Part shown: positions 15,795 through 25,082 of the stretch, piece after piece
How positions within the stretch are numbered: position 1 is the first letter of the stretch
Layout: each line of letters starts with the position of its first letter
Program-made: the position numbers and the translations under genes
Notes under the pieces: model-generated
What the model saw: the letters and a program-made list of their open reading frames with translations, nothing else
Database searches by the model: none
Told to the model about the DNA's origin: nothing
Assembly: GCF_900095735.1 (NCBI RefSeq)
Contig: NZ_FNLO01000007.1
Location: 186,001 to 250,000, forward strand
DNA from: Chitinasiproducens palmae
GTDB taxonomy: Bacteria > Pseudomonadota > Gammaproteobacteria > Burkholderiales > Burkholderiaceae
Reading direction: 5' to 3'
DNA length: 64,000 bases

Positions 15795-16118
15795 ATGGCG
15801 ATTACTATGACCGACAAGGCGGCGCAACACGTCGCCAAATTTCTGACCCGCCGGGGCAAGGGCGTGGGCCTGCGTCTGGGCGTGCGGACGACCGGTTGTT
15901 CCGGACTCGCGTACAAGCTCGAGTATGTGGACGCGCTCGAACCCGAGGATCAGGTTTTCGAGAGCCACGGTGTGCGCATCGTGGTCGATCCGAAGAGCCT
16001 GGTGTACATCGACGGAACCGAACTCGACTTCGCGCGTGAAGGATTGAACGAAGGCTTCAAGTTCAACAATCCGAACGTCAAGGACGAGTGCGGTTGCGGC
16101 GAGTCGTTCCGGGTCTGA
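15795..16118 (+). CDS. iscA: A-type Fe-S carrier IscA
   Basis: 107 residues with the three A-type cysteines, Cys35 (TTGCSGLAY), Cys99 and Cys101 (ECGCGESF). IscA accepts clusters or iron and delivers them mainly to [4Fe-4S] targets. It sits between iscU and hscB, as in gammaproteobacteria. The 52-base gap to iscU is short enough for co-transcription. Confidence 0.97.
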   Translation: MAITMTDKAAQHVAKFLTRRGKGVGLRLGVRTTGCSGLAYKLEYVDALEPEDQVFESHGVRIVVDPKSLVYIDGTELDFAREGLNEGFKFNNPNVKDECGCGESFRV

Positions 16119-16124
16119 TCGGCA

Positions 16125-16697
16125 ATGACGAACGATTCGACGGGCAGTGGCGGGGTGAACGCGGCTTTACGGACTGAATCGCAGTTCGCCGATCACTTCG
16201 CGCTGTTCGATCTGCCGCAGCGTTTCGAGGTCGATACCGCTGCGCTTGAGCAGGCGTTCCATGCGATTCAGCAGCGTGTGCATCCGGACCGTTTCGCCCG
16301 CGCCGCGGATGCCGAAAAGCGTGTTGCGATGCAATGGGCCGCGCAGGCCAACGATGCCTATCGCACCTTGAAGTCGCCGCTCGAACGGGCAATCTACATG
16401 CTTCGCCTGCGGGGCATCGATGTGCGATCCGAGCAGGATACGTCGATTGCGCCGGGTTTCCTGATGCAGCAGATGGAATGGCGCGAAGCGATCGAGGATG
16501 CGAGCGCGGCGCGCAACGTGTCCGCGCTGGAAACAGTGTTGGACGAATTGCGCGAAGCGGGGCGCGTGCGCTTCGACAAGCTCGCCGCGTGGCTCGACTC
16601 GGGCGCCGACCAGCCTGCGGCTGAAACCGCACGCGAATTGCTGTTCATTGCGCGTGTCGAAAGCGAAGTCGATCGGCAGCTTTCGCGTCTCGAATGA
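16125..16697 (+). CDS. hscB: Co-chaperone HscB
   Basis: 190 residues with an N-terminal J domain, carrying the HPD tripeptide at residues 53-55 (VHPDRF), and a C-terminal three-helix bundle that binds IscU (YMLRLRGIDVRSEQDTS is the start of the linker). HscB targets IscU to the HscA chaperone and triggers its ATPase. It starts 6 bases after iscA. A 327-base gap separates it from hscA. Confidence 0.96.
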   Translation: MTNDSTGSGGVNAALRTESQFADHFALFDLPQRFEVDTAALEQAFHAIQQRVHPDRFARAADAEKRVAMQWAAQANDAYRTLKSPLERAIYMLRLRGIDVRSEQDTSIAPGFLMQQMEWREAIEDASAARNVSALETVLDELREAGRVRFDKLAAWLDSGADQPAAETARELLFIARVESEVDRQLSRLE

Positions 16698-17024
16698 GCC
16701 TCTGATTCGCGCATGTGAGCTGTGGCGCAGGCCGAACCGCGGGCGAAACCGCTGGCAGAGCGCCTGTCGCCGCTGAGAACTTCGCGTGCGAGCTAGCGAG
16801 CCAGCGACCATGCCGCTGCGCCATGCTCCGCATGACGCCCGGGAAGCCGCCGCGTATGATGGCGGCAACGCAGTTACCCCGCCGTGATGCTCCGTCGCCG
16901 ACGCGGCAGACGCCGAGCTTCTTCTGAGGGCTGCGAAGGCGACCATGCAGACGGCCCTTCGAGCACCCAGCGCTTGCGGCTTTCCCGCTGACGACAAGAA
17001 CAAGAACATCCAACCGTTTCTACG
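16698..17024. other. Intergenic gap inside the isc operon, no gene seen
   Basis: 327 bases separate hscB and hscA, unusually long for an operon in which neighbours are 6 to 50 bases apart. I see no gene, no clear hairpin and no recognisable promoter. An internal promoter or processing site is possible but unsupported. Confidence 0.5.
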
Positions 17025-18881
17025 ATGGCACTCCTGCAAATTTCCGAGCCGGGCATGGCGCCGGCGCCCCATCAGCGGCGCCTCGCAATCGGCATCGACC
17101 TCGGCACGACGCATTCATTGGTTGCCGCCGTGCGCAACAGCGTCGCCGACGTGCTGCCTGACGACGATGGCGAGCTGTTGCTTCCCTCCGTAGTGGCCTA
17201 TCACGCCGGTCAGGCGCCACTGGTAGGCAGCCGCGCGAAGCGCGATGCCGCCGATGCGCCGCTTGACACGATCCAGTCGGTCAAGCGCCTGATGGGACGC
17301 GCCTTTGCCGACATGGCGCCGGGCCGCAGCCCATATCGATTGAAGGATGTGCCAGGCACTGTCGGGATCGAAACCGCGGCCGGTGTGAAGACCCCGGTCG
17401 AAGTGTCGGCCGACATCCTGGCGACGCTGCGCGCCCGAGCCGAAGCAACACTGGGCGACGAACTGGTCGGCGCGGTGATTACAGTGCCGGCCTACTTCGA
17501 CGACGCGCAGCGGCAGGCGACGAAAGACGCGGCGCGTCTGGCCGGGCTCGACGTGCTGCGTCTGCTCAACGAGCCGACGGCCGCGGCGATTGCCTACGGC
17601 CTGGACCGTCGTGCCGCCGGCACCTTCGCCGTCTATGATTTGGGCGGCGGCACCTTCGACCTGTCGATTCTCAAATTGCGCGAGGGCGTGTTCGAAGTGC
17701 TCGCGACCGGTGGCGATACGGCGCTGGGTGGCGACGACTTCGACCGCGCGCTGGTCGCCGCGCTGGAGGCCGAGACGCCGTCCGTGGCCGCGCTCGGCGC
17801 CGGTGATCGCCAGCGTCTGCTGGCCGCGGCTCGCCGCGCGAAGGAGGCGTTGTCGTCGCAGGATACGGTTACGCTTGCCGTGACCTTCGAGAACGGACAA
17901 ACATTCGAGCGAGTGATCTCGGAAAGCTGGTTCGCCGAACTCACCGCGCCGTTGGTCGAGCGCAGCCTCACACCAACACGCCGCGCGCTGCGCGACGCTG
18001 GGCTGCGCCCGAACGCACTCGACGGCGTGGTGCTGGTCGGCGGCGCCACTCGCATGGCCTGCGTCCGGCGCGCGGTCGAAGCGTTCTTCGGGCAGAAGCC
18101 GCTGTGCGACCTCGATCCGGATCAGGTGGTCGCGCTCGGCGCGGCCCGGCAGGCCGATATGCTCGCCGGCAACGCTGGCGACGACTGGCTGCTGCTGGAT
18201 GTGATTCCGCTGTCGCTGGGCGTCGAGACAATGGGGGGACTGGTCGAGAAGATCGTGCCTCGCAACGCCACCATCCCGGTCGCGCGTGCGCAGGAGTTCA
18301 CGACCTTCAAGGACGGGCAGACCGCAATGGCGATCCACGTCCTGCAGGGCGAACGCGAGTTGGCGGATGAATGCCGCTCGCTGGCGCGGTTCGAGCTGCG
18401 CGGCATTCCGCCGATGGCGGCCGGCGCGGCACGCATTCGCGTCACCTATCAGGTCGACGCCGACGGCATCCTGTCCGTGTCGGCGCGCGAGACCGGCTCC
18501 GGGGTCGAGGCATCGATCACCGTGAAGCCATCGTACGGCCTTGCCGACGACGACATCACGCGGATGCTGTCGGACAGCTTCACCAGCGCCGCAACCGACA
18601 AACAGGAGCGTGCGCTGCGCGAGCAGCAGGTCGAAGCGCAGCGCGTGCTGGACGCGACCGACGCCGCGCTGGCCGTGGATGCCGACTTGCTTGTCGACGG
18701 CGAGGCCGATGCGATCGCCGCCGCCGGCAGCGCGCTGCGGGCCGCCGCGGCAGGGCAGGATGCCGATGCGGTCGAAGCGGCAATCAAGACGCTGATGCAG
18801 GCGACCGACGCTTTCGCCGCGCGACGCATGGACCGCAACATCCGTCGGGCGCTCACCGGACGACGCGTCGCCGACATCTGA
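17025..18881 (+). CDS. hscA: Fe-S chaperone HscA
   Basis: 618 residues, Hsp70 family. The ATPase domain shows [27 protein letters not shown] and [10 protein letters not shown]. The substrate domain begins after [13 protein letters not shown]. HscA binds the LPPVK motif of IscU and uses ATP to drive cluster release. The closest isc neighbour downstream is fdx, 25 bases away. The start ATG 17025 has GTTTCTACG before it, with no good Shine-Dalgarno, so translation may depend on an upstream signal I cannot see. Confidence 0.97.
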   Translation: MALLQISEPGMAPAPHQRRLAIGIDLGTTHSLVAAVRNSVADVLPDDDGELLLPSVVAYHAGQAPLVGSRAKRDAADAPLDTIQSVKRLMGRAFADMAPGRSPYRLKDVPGTVGIETAAGVKTPVEVSADILATLRARAEATLGDELVGAVITVPAYFDDAQRQATKDAARLAGLDVLRLLNEPTAAAIAYGLDRRAAGTFAVYDLGGGTFDLSILKLREGVFEVLATGGDTALGGDDFDRALVAALEAETPSVAALGAGDRQRLLAAARRAKEALSSQDTVTLAVTFENGQTFERVISESWFAELTAPLVERSLTPTRRALRDAGLRPNALDGVVLVGGATRMACVRRAVEAFFGQKPLCDLDPDQVVALGAARQADMLAGNAGDDWLLLDVIPLSLGVETMGGLVEKIVPRNATIPVARAQEFTTFKDGQTAMAIHVLQGERELADECRSLARFELRGIPPMAAGAARIRVTYQVDADGILSVSARETGSGVEASITVKPSYGLADDDITRMLSDSFTSAATDKQERALREQQVEAQRVLDATDAALAVDADLLVDGEADAIAAAGSALRAAAAGQDADAVEAAIKTLMQATDAFAARRMDRNIRRALTGRRVADI

Positions 18882-18906
18882 GCGCGCAACCAGCAGAGGA
18901 AAGAAG

Positions 18907-19245
18907 ATGGCTCAAATCGTGGTCCTGCCGCATCCTGAACTGTGCCCGGAAGGCGCGGTCATCGATGCGCCGGCCGGACAGACCGTATGCGACGCACTGC
19001 TGCAACATGGCGTCGAGATCGAGCATGCATGCGAGAAGTCGTGTGCATGCACCACCTGCCACATCGTCGTGCGCGAGGGCTTCGAGGCACTCGAAGCCGC
19101 CGAGGACGACGAGGAAGACCTGCTCGACAAGGCATGGGGACTGGAACCGCATTCGCGGCTCTCGTGCCAGGCAGTGATTCCCGCGGATACCGATCTCGTG
19201 GTCGAGATTCCGCGATATACAATCAATCACGCGAAGGAACACTGA
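18907..19245 (+). CDS. fdx: [2Fe-2S] ferredoxin Fdx of the isc system
   Basis: 112 residues with cluster ligands Cys42, Cys48, Cys51 and Cys87 and the extra Cys46 found in Isc ferredoxins (CEKSCACTTC). It donates electrons for sulfur reduction in cluster assembly on IscU. It follows hscA by 25 bases with a GAGGAAAGAAG Shine-Dalgarno. The length and C-terminus are standard. Confidence 0.97.
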   Translation: MAQIVVLPHPELCPEGAVIDAPAGQTVCDALLQHGVEIEHACEKSCACTTCHIVVREGFEALEAAEDDEEDLLDKAWGLEPHSRLSCQAVIPADTDLVVEIPRYTINHAKEH

Positions 19246-19315
19246 GCGCCCGCTGCGCTGCAAGCCGCCCATGCGTGCGGTGCCGACGCCCCGATGCCGC
19301 CAAACGGAGACTGCC

Positions 19316-19513
19316 ATGAAATGGAACGACACCGACGAGATCGCGATTGCGCTGGTCGACGCCCACCCGGAAGTCGACCCGCAACTGGTCCGCTTCACCG
19401 ACCTGCATCGCTGGATCTGTGAGCTCGAAGGTTTCGACGACGATCCAGAGCGCTCGAACGAACGGATTCTCGAATCGATCCAGGCGGCATGGATCGAGGA
19501 ATCCGATTACTGA
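19316..19513 (+). CDS. iscX: Fe-S assembly protein IscX
   Basis: 65 residues beginning MKWNDTDEIAIALVDAHPEV and ending WIEESDY, the typical acidic IscX. It modulates IscS activity and may deliver iron. It is the last gene of the operon and is followed by a terminator. ATG 19316 is preferred over an upstream in-frame ATG at 19271. Confidence 0.96.
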   Translation: MKWNDTDEIAIALVDAHPEVDPQLVRFTDLHRWICELEGFDDDPERSNERILESIQAAWIEESDY

Positions 19514-19533
19514 GACGCTGAGGGTTGGCAACG

Positions 19534-19562
19534 AAAAAGGACGCGCGAGCGTCCTTTTTTTA
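19534..19562 (+). terminator. Rho-independent terminator of the isc operon
   Basis: An 11-bp stem, AAAAAGGACGC / GCGTCCTTTTT, with a GCGA loop, starting 20 bases after the iscX stop and ending in seven T. Confidence 0.9.
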
Positions 19563-20220
19563 TGCCCAAGCCTTGCTTGGATCGGGTGGCAAGACTCGTT
19601 CGCATGTGCCGGCCAGCGCTGAGCCTTGCTTGCGCGGCAAGGGTCGGCACCGCCAGGCGTCGATCGCAGGCCGATCACGGTGCCGTTGCGGGTTGTCGCG
19701 CGAGTTCCAGGCGGGAAGCGGAGCAGCGGTTGCCAGTGCGCGAGGTCACGGCCGGTGTGTTGTGGCTGCCGACCCGGTTGAGAGGCGCCGTCGCGCACTG
19801 TCAGCGAGATGGCGTTCTGGCGCGCATCGTCCGGCACGACTGCGTCCCTTCCATGGCGTTACTTCCATGGCGTTACTTTGCGCCCTTGCCACATACGATG
19901 TGCCGCGCGTCCGACGTCCGCGCTGGCCTCGCAACGGTGCCGCCAGCCGGCGAGCGGGGAGCCAGGCGAAAGTCCGATGGCTGCTCGAAAAGCCCTGTCG
20001 TTCAGTCCGTGCAGTGACACGCCGTCGTCGCTCGCCCCGGCCGCGGATCGGACGGGCTAGCGCTGGACGCGCCGATCGGTGGGGTTCGCCCCGCCGGCGC
20101 GCGTGAGGATGCCGCCAACGCGCAATGCCGCCGCGGCAGCGCGCCCGCCCAGGATTGACCGCGGGCCGGCGGCGCGGGCGGGGCGGTCGGCTGCCGCGGC
20201 GAACCGGCCAGACCAGTCGG
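19563..20220. other. Intergenic, no gene seen; short direct repeat
   Basis: About 660 bases with no plausible gene on either strand. It contains a direct repeat, TTCCATGGCGTTAC, twice in tandem at 19849-19876 or so. The GC content is high and even. Confidence 0.6.
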
Positions 20221-20820
20221 TCAGGCCGCGGCCAACTCGTCACGCCGCAGCACGATGCGGGACGCCAGGCCATAAGCGACGGCTTCGTCGGCCGACATCC
20301 ATCGGTCCCGCTCGATGTCCATGCGCACTTGCTGCAGCGCTTGCCCTGTTTCGCGTGCTATGACTTGCGCGATGCGCTCGCGCGCCTTGACGATTTCTTG
20401 CGCCTGGATCGCCATGTCGCTGGCGGGGCCGCCCGCGCCGCCGCTGGGTTGGTGAATCAGGAAGCGTGTCTGCGGTAGGCAGTAGCGACGTTCGCGCTGC
20501 GCGCCGAGATAGAGATGCGTGGCGGCGCTGCCAACCCAGCCGGTGCCGACCATATCGACCGGCGACGCGATGAAGCGCACCACGTCGTGGATCGCGTCGC
20601 CCGATTCGAGGTGTCCGCCCGGGGAGGACACGATCATCGTGATGGGCCGGTCCGATTCCGCATCCAGTGCCAGCAGCTTGCGCACGACCTCGGAGGCCAG
20701 CGTGTCGGTGATGGTGCCGAACACCAGCACCATGCGCGATCGGAATGCCTTTTCTTCCAGGAATGCGCTGTCCTGCCCGCCGTTGGGGCGGGGCGGGGCG
20801 TTCGTCTCGTCATTGAACAT
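20221..20820 (-). CDS. ClpP-family serine protease (paralogue)
   Basis: 199 residues, S14 family. The catalytic triad is Ser98 (VGSAATHLYLGA), His123 (RFLIHQPSGG) and Asp172 (ERDRWMSADEA), at spacings identical to E. coli ClpP. The residues after Ser98 differ (SAATHL instead of the usual ASMGAF pattern), which marks a divergent paralogue rather than the housekeeping copy. No clpX or clpA is adjacent. It is divergent from a sigma factor gene with a 56-base shared promoter region. Confidence 0.85.
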   Translation of the reverse strand: MFNDETNAPPRPNGGQDSAFLEEKAFRSRMVLVFGTITDTLASEVVRKLLALDAESDRPITMIVSSPGGHLESGDAIHDVVRFIASPVDMVGTGWVGSAATHLYLGAQRERRYCLPQTRFLIHQPSGGAGGPASDMAIQAQEIVKARERIAQVIARETGQALQQVRMDIERDRWMSADEAVAYGLASRIVLRRDELAAA

Positions 20821-20876
20821 GGGGAATCACTCCTCTGTGTTAAGTTCATCCGATAGACGAACAACGGGGCGCGAAC

Positions 20877-21773
20877 GTGACATTGCCTGTTCATTCAGAT
20901 TCCTGGACCGACGACGAAGCACTGCGCCGGCGCTTGATAGGCCTGGCGCGGCAATGGTTGAGCGACGGCGAAGACGCCGAGGACTTTGTCCACGACACCT
21001 GGCTCAGGCTGGCGGACAGCACCACGCCGTCGTGGCTCGTAAGCCGCGACGCGTGGCTGCTTACGGTGCTGCGCAATCTGTGCGTCGATGCATGGCGTCG
21101 CCGCCGTCGTTACGACGGCATTCTCGATCGCTTCACCAAGTCGGGTGTGCCGCCGATCGCGACGGTCAGGGCTTCCGATCCCGTCGAGCTACTGGCGCAA
21201 GCCGAGCGCGTCGAACACGCGCTGCTGCACGTGGTGCGGACCGTCTCAGCCGGCGACGCAGCGACGGTGCTGTTGTATGAAGTCTTCGGTTTCAGCCATG
21301 CGGAACTGGCCGTGCTGACCGGACGCAGCGAAGCGGCGTCGCGTCAGCAATTGCTGCGCGTGCTGCAGCGCCTGCGTCGGACGGTGCCCACCGGACCGAC
21401 TGCGGCGAACGACGCGGATGCCGGGGCCGATGACGATACCGCGCGGCTGTTCGCACTGTGTCAGTTCGCGCTGGTGCAGCGCGATCCGGCGGGGTTGGTC
21501 GCGGTGCTGCGAGCGGCGCGGCCGCAAGCGATGGCATCGTCCGTCCAGGGTGCGCAACAGCTGCGCGTCGGGGCGGGGAAGCGTGCGTCGATGCAGCTGC
21601 TCCAGATTGGCAATCTGCTAACCGTGATAAGCCAGGCGGCGGGCGGACCGCTTGCCTGTTTGCCGCTTGGTGAAACGGGCTGCAATACAGGCTCTAGGAC
21701 AGGCGGCGAAAGCTCGGAGGAATGGCAGGAAGAGGCGCGGGTGCGAGCGTGCGGCGACGCGGTGTGCGTCTGA
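20877..21773 (+). CDS. Sigma-70-family (ECF-like) RNA polymerase sigma factor
   Basis: 298 residues from GTG 20877. Region 2 is in DAEDFVHDTWLRLADS followed by LRNLCVDAWRRRRR. Region 4 lies around FGFSHAELAVLTGRSEAASR with the helix-turn-helix ending in QQLLRVLQRLRR. The 120 residues after region 4 are a C-terminal extension of unknown fold, as in larger ECF factors (such extensions often regulate activity). It is transcribed divergently from the ClpP paralogue. Target promoters are unknown. Confidence 0.75.
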   Translation: MTLPVHSDSWTDDEALRRRLIGLARQWLSDGEDAEDFVHDTWLRLADSTTPSWLVSRDAWLLTVLRNLCVDAWRRRRRYDGILDRFTKSGVPPIATVRASDPVELLAQAERVEHALLHVVRTVSAGDAATVLLYEVFGFSHAELAVLTGRSEAASRQQLLRVLQRLRRTVPTGPTAANDADAGADDDTARLFALCQFALVQRDPAGLVAVLRAARPQAMASSVQGAQQLRVGAGKRASMQLLQIGNLLTVISQAAGGPLACLPLGETGCNTGSRTGGESSEEWQEEARVRACGDAVCV

Positions 21774-22259
21774 CACCGGGGCGCTGGGTAGTCGACGTCG
21801 ACCGCTGGTAGGAGGCGGGCAGCGAGGGCGCCAACCGATGCCGCGCACGAGAGGGGACCGTTTAATGGCCAGTGCGTAGTCGGTAGTGCCACAGTGCGGC
21901 AATCTCTTTTCACGGCGAACGAAAGTCAGTGCGGACGGCACCGCGCCGATCCAGTCGGCATGGCCCATCGGCTCGCGTCACTGGCTGATTGCGTCTGGAT
22001 GACCTGGTACTGGTTCGGCGCGGGCGTCGCTATTGTCCGCGTGCGCCCGCTTAGCCTGCCCAATGCCGCCCGACTCCAGCCGCGGGCGCGCCGACGAATG
22101 CTGACGAATGCCGACGAATTTCGTCAAATTCCGACGACTCATTCGATGCGCCTGTCGCAAACCCGGCGGCATTGGTCATCTTTCACGATGCCATGCCTGT
22201 CCCATTGCGCGGGCAGGGCGGCGGCCGGATTTCGCGCCGCCTGGCCAAGGGTTGTCAGC
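21774..22259. other. Intergenic, no gene seen; GACGAAT-type repeats
   Basis: 486 bases with no gene. A GACGAAT-rich stretch (22090-22130) has imperfect copies of GCCGACGAAT and looks like a decayed tandem array. Confidence 0.6.
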
Positions 22260-22922
22260 TCAAGCCGACTGCAGGCTGCCGTTCACGACGCGAACCGGTT
22301 GGCCCTGAGAGAACGGCGGGCTGTTCTTGTAGGTGAACGAGCGATACGCACCGTTCTGCATGCGGACGGTGACCTGGTAGTCGGTCTCCTTGCGCACGTG
22401 CTTCTCGACCGTGTTGCCGGCGAGACCACCGCCGAGCGCACCCAGCAGGGTCGCTGCGGTACGGCCGTTGCCACGTCCGAACTGGTTGCCGATCAGACCG
22501 CCAGCGACTGCGCCGCCCACTGCGCCGACACCGCTGGTCTTCGCCGGGCGCGTCACCGTGCGAATCGAGGTCACACGGCCGCAACTGCTGCATACAGGCG
22601 CCGGCGGCGGCGCTTCGGCAACCCGCTGCGGCGCCGCGACTTGATGCGGGCGGGGTTGTTCGACAACCGGCGCGCGGGGCGCGACAGTCGGCGCTACAGT
22701 AGGCGCAACGGTGGCAGCCGGTGCGGTTTGAGCCGGAACGGTTGTCGTCGGGGCCGCGGCCAGCGGCTGAGCGGCGGGCGGCTGCGCCGTACCCCCGGCA
22801 TGCGGCAAGATGCCGGTGATCGCCGCGATACCGATGCCGCTTGCCACGATAACCGCACCCGCGGCGGTAGCGATGAGCGGGTGAAGCTTGTTGCGTTGTT
22901 GGGTGTGCAGTGTGTCGGCCAT
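22260..22922 (-). CDS. Glycine-zipper 2TM-domain protein (17-kDa antigen-like)
   Basis: 220 residues. N-terminal transmembrane anchor at about residues 16-40 (LIATAAGAVIVASGIGIAAI), then a Pro/Ala-rich linker with repeated VAPTVAP, a short CSSCGRV motif, and the conserved domain with glycine zippers VGGAVAGGLIGNQFGRG and ALGGGLAGNTVEKHVRK. This domain is in the rickettsial 17-kDa antigen family (glycine zipper 2TM). The unusual pair of cysteines at CSSC is not part of the core. Role: outer-membrane or periplasmic integrity, based on family only. Confidence 0.8.
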   Translation of the reverse strand: MADTLHTQQRNKLHPLIATAAGAVIVASGIGIAAITGILPHAGGTAQPPAAQPLAAAPTTTVPAQTAPAATVAPTVAPTVAPRAPVVEQPRPHQVAAPQRVAEAPPPAPVCSSCGRVTSIRTVTRPAKTSGVGAVGGAVAGGLIGNQFGRGNGRTAATLLGALGGGLAGNTVEKHVRKETDYQVTVRMQNGAYRSFTYKNSPPFSQGQPVRVVNGSLQSA

Positions 22923-23100
22923 TGTTGTTCTCCGCGCTGAACGCTTGCCTTTATTCTGGAATATCGGAGAACCCGCTGCCGTTTCCAGATGTGAGCAATT
23001 GTTGCGACCGGCGGAGCGAACCGTCTCCGATCGCTACCGCACACAGAGCATGATTCATGCCGCGCACTACGTACCACGCCCGGTGCACTGCGTGACAGCC

Positions 23101-23159
23101 AACCGAGCGAACCGAGCGAACCGAGCGAACCGAGCGAACCGAGCGAACCGAGCGAACCG
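23101..23159. repeat. 9-bp tandem array (AACCGAGCG), 6.5 copies
   Basis: Perfect copies of AACCGAGCG fill 23101-23159 between the glycine-zipper gene and lysS. The unit is a multiple of three, so either strand can read through it in one frame. Confidence 0.95.
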
Positions 23160-23189
23160 GTCCCGATGCTCGCCGACCGGCCGGGCGGG

Positions 23190-24719
23190 TCAGTCCTCCC
23201 GGCGCAGGTGCGGGAACAGCAGCACGTCGCGGATCGCAGGGCTGTCCGTCAGCAGCATGATCAGGCGATCGATGCCGATGCCACAGCCGCCGGTCGGCGG
23301 CATGCCGTATTCCAGCGCGCGGATGTAGTCGGCGTCGTAGTACATCGCCTCGGCATCGCCCGCATCCTTCTGTTCGACCTGCTTGCGGAAACGGGCCGCC
23401 TGGTCTTCCGGGTCGTTCAGCTCCGAGAAGCCGTTCGCGATCTCGCGGCCGGTAATGAACAATTCGAAGCGTTCGGTGATCGACGCGTCTCCGTCCGACG
23501 CGCGGGCCAGTGGCGACACCTCGGCCGGATAGTCGATGATGAACGTCGGTTCCCACAATTGCGCCTCGGCCGTCTCCTCGAACAGCGCAAGCTGCAGCGC
23601 GCCCAGGCCGGCGCCGGCCAACGGCGCTTGATCGGTAGCGACGCGGTAGGTCTGCTTCAGTTCCTGACGCAGGAACGCTGCATCCTGCAGCTGCGACTCG
23701 CTGTACTGCGGCGCGTGGCGGCGGATCGCTGCAACGATCGTCAGCCGCGCGAACGGCTGCGACAGGTCGAGTTCCCGCCCGCCGTAGCTGAGCGTGGCAG
23801 TGCCGCGCGCGTCCGTGGCCACCTTGCGGATCAGCGATTCGGTGAAGTCCATCAGCCAGCGATAGTCGGTGTATGCGGCGTAGAACTCCATCATCGTGAA
23901 TTCCGGGTTGTGACGCGGCGACACGCCCTCATTCCGGAAATTGCGATTGATTTCGAACACGCGATCGAAGCCGCCGACGATCAGGCGCTTCAGGTACAGC
24001 TCCGGCGCGATGCGCAGGTACATCTCCGCATCGAGCGCGTTATGGTGCGTGACGAACGGACGTGCGGACGCGCCGCCAGGAATCGGATGGAGCATCGGCG
24101 TCTCGACTTCCAGGAAGCCGGCGTCCGCCATGTGGCGACGCACGGCCGCGATTGCGCGGGTGCGAGCCAGGAAGGTGTCGCGCGACTCGCCGTTGACGAT
24201 CAGGTCGACGTAGCGCTGACGGTAGCGCGTTTCCTGATCGGCGAGCCCGTGGAACTTGTCGGGCAGCGGGCGCAGCGACTTTGCCAGCAGCCGCAGGCCC
24301 GTGCAGCGCACCGACAGCTCGCCCTTGTTGGTGCGAAACAGCACGCCGGTTGCCGCCACGATGTCGCCCAGATCCCACTTCTTGAAGGCGTCGTAGGCTT
24401 CGGCGCCGACATCGGCGGGCGTCACGAACAGCTGGATCTGGCTGCCGTCGTCCTGGATCGTCGCGAAGCTGGCCTTGCCCATGATGCGCTTGAGCATCAT
24501 GCGGCCGGCGACGGCGACGGGCATTGCGAGTGCCTCCAACGCGTCCTTGTCGCTCTGCTCATGCGCCTCGCGCAGCGCCGCGACACGGTGCGTGCGTTCG
24601 AAGTCGTTCGGATAGGCGACGCCGGCGCTGCGCAGCGCCTGCAGTTTCTCGCGGCGCTCCGCGATGATTGCGTTATCGTCGGTTTCAGGCGCCGTCTGCG
24701 CGGACGTGGCTTCGGTCAT
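23190..24719 (-). CDS. lysS: Lysyl-tRNA synthetase
   Basis: 509 residues, class II. Motif 2 is in [20 protein letters not shown] and motif 3 in [17 protein letters not shown]; the N-terminal OB-fold carries the anticodon-binding strands ([18 protein letters not shown]). It charges tRNA-Lys. Gene order prfB-lysS, as in many proteobacteria, is kept: both are on this strand with prfB first (25083-26187) and a 363-base gap between them. Confidence 0.98.
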   Translation of the reverse strand: MTEATSAQTAPETDDNAIIAERREKLQALRSAGVAYPNDFERTHRVAALREAHEQSDKDALEALAMPVAVAGRMMLKRIMGKASFATIQDDGSQIQLFVTPADVGAEAYDAFKKWDLGDIVAATGVLFRTNKGELSVRCTGLRLLAKSLRPLPDKFHGLADQETRYRQRYVDLIVNGESRDTFLARTRAIAAVRRHMADAGFLEVETPMLHPIPGGASARPFVTHHNALDAEMYLRIAPELYLKRLIVGGFDRVFEINRNFRNEGVSPRHNPEFTMMEFYAAYTDYRWLMDFTESLIRKVATDARGTATLSYGGRELDLSQPFARLTIVAAIRRHAPQYSESQLQDAAFLRQELKQTYRVATDQAPLAGAGLGALQLALFEETAEAQLWEPTFIIDYPAEVSPLARASDGDASITERFELFITGREIANGFSELNDPEDQAARFRKQVEQKDAGDAEAMYYDADYIRALEYGMPPTGGCGIGIDRLIMLLTDSPAIRDVLLFPHLRRED

Positions 24720-25082
24720 GATCGGAAAAGGTGAGCCCGGAGGGCAGTGAAGCGGTCGAAAAGAACGGGGGCGGTCAAGGGCGATTAAGGGCGGTCAAGG
24801 GCGGTCAGGGGCGGTCGGACGCATATCGCGCCCTGCGGCCGGGACCGCAAAAGCAGCGGCAAAGCCAGCGACAGGAACAGCAGCGAAGGCAGCGCAACGC
24901 CGGCGGTTACGACAGCGGCAACAACGCGCGCGGCCATGCCGCCCGACCTTGCGGCCGCTCGGCAGCTCGAAGCGGCCCTCGACGCCGTTGCCGTTGCCGC
25001 TGCGACTGCGGTCGCGCATTGCCTGCGCGCCGTGGCGGCTGCAGGCCGACGCAGCCGTCGGTCATGCAGCCGCCACGGTGTG
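24720..25082. other. Intergenic between prfB and lysS, with a decanucleotide array
   Basis: 363 bases. At 24771-24817 a 10-bp unit GCGGTCAAGG occurs about 4.7 times with minor changes. No gene is seen. The gap is longer than the usual prfB-lysS spacing. Confidence 0.75.

Noticed and set aside
20221-20820. The ClpP paralogue as the housekeeping ClpP
   Set aside because: Divergent sequence after the nucleophile and no clpX beside it; the main copy should be elsewhere.
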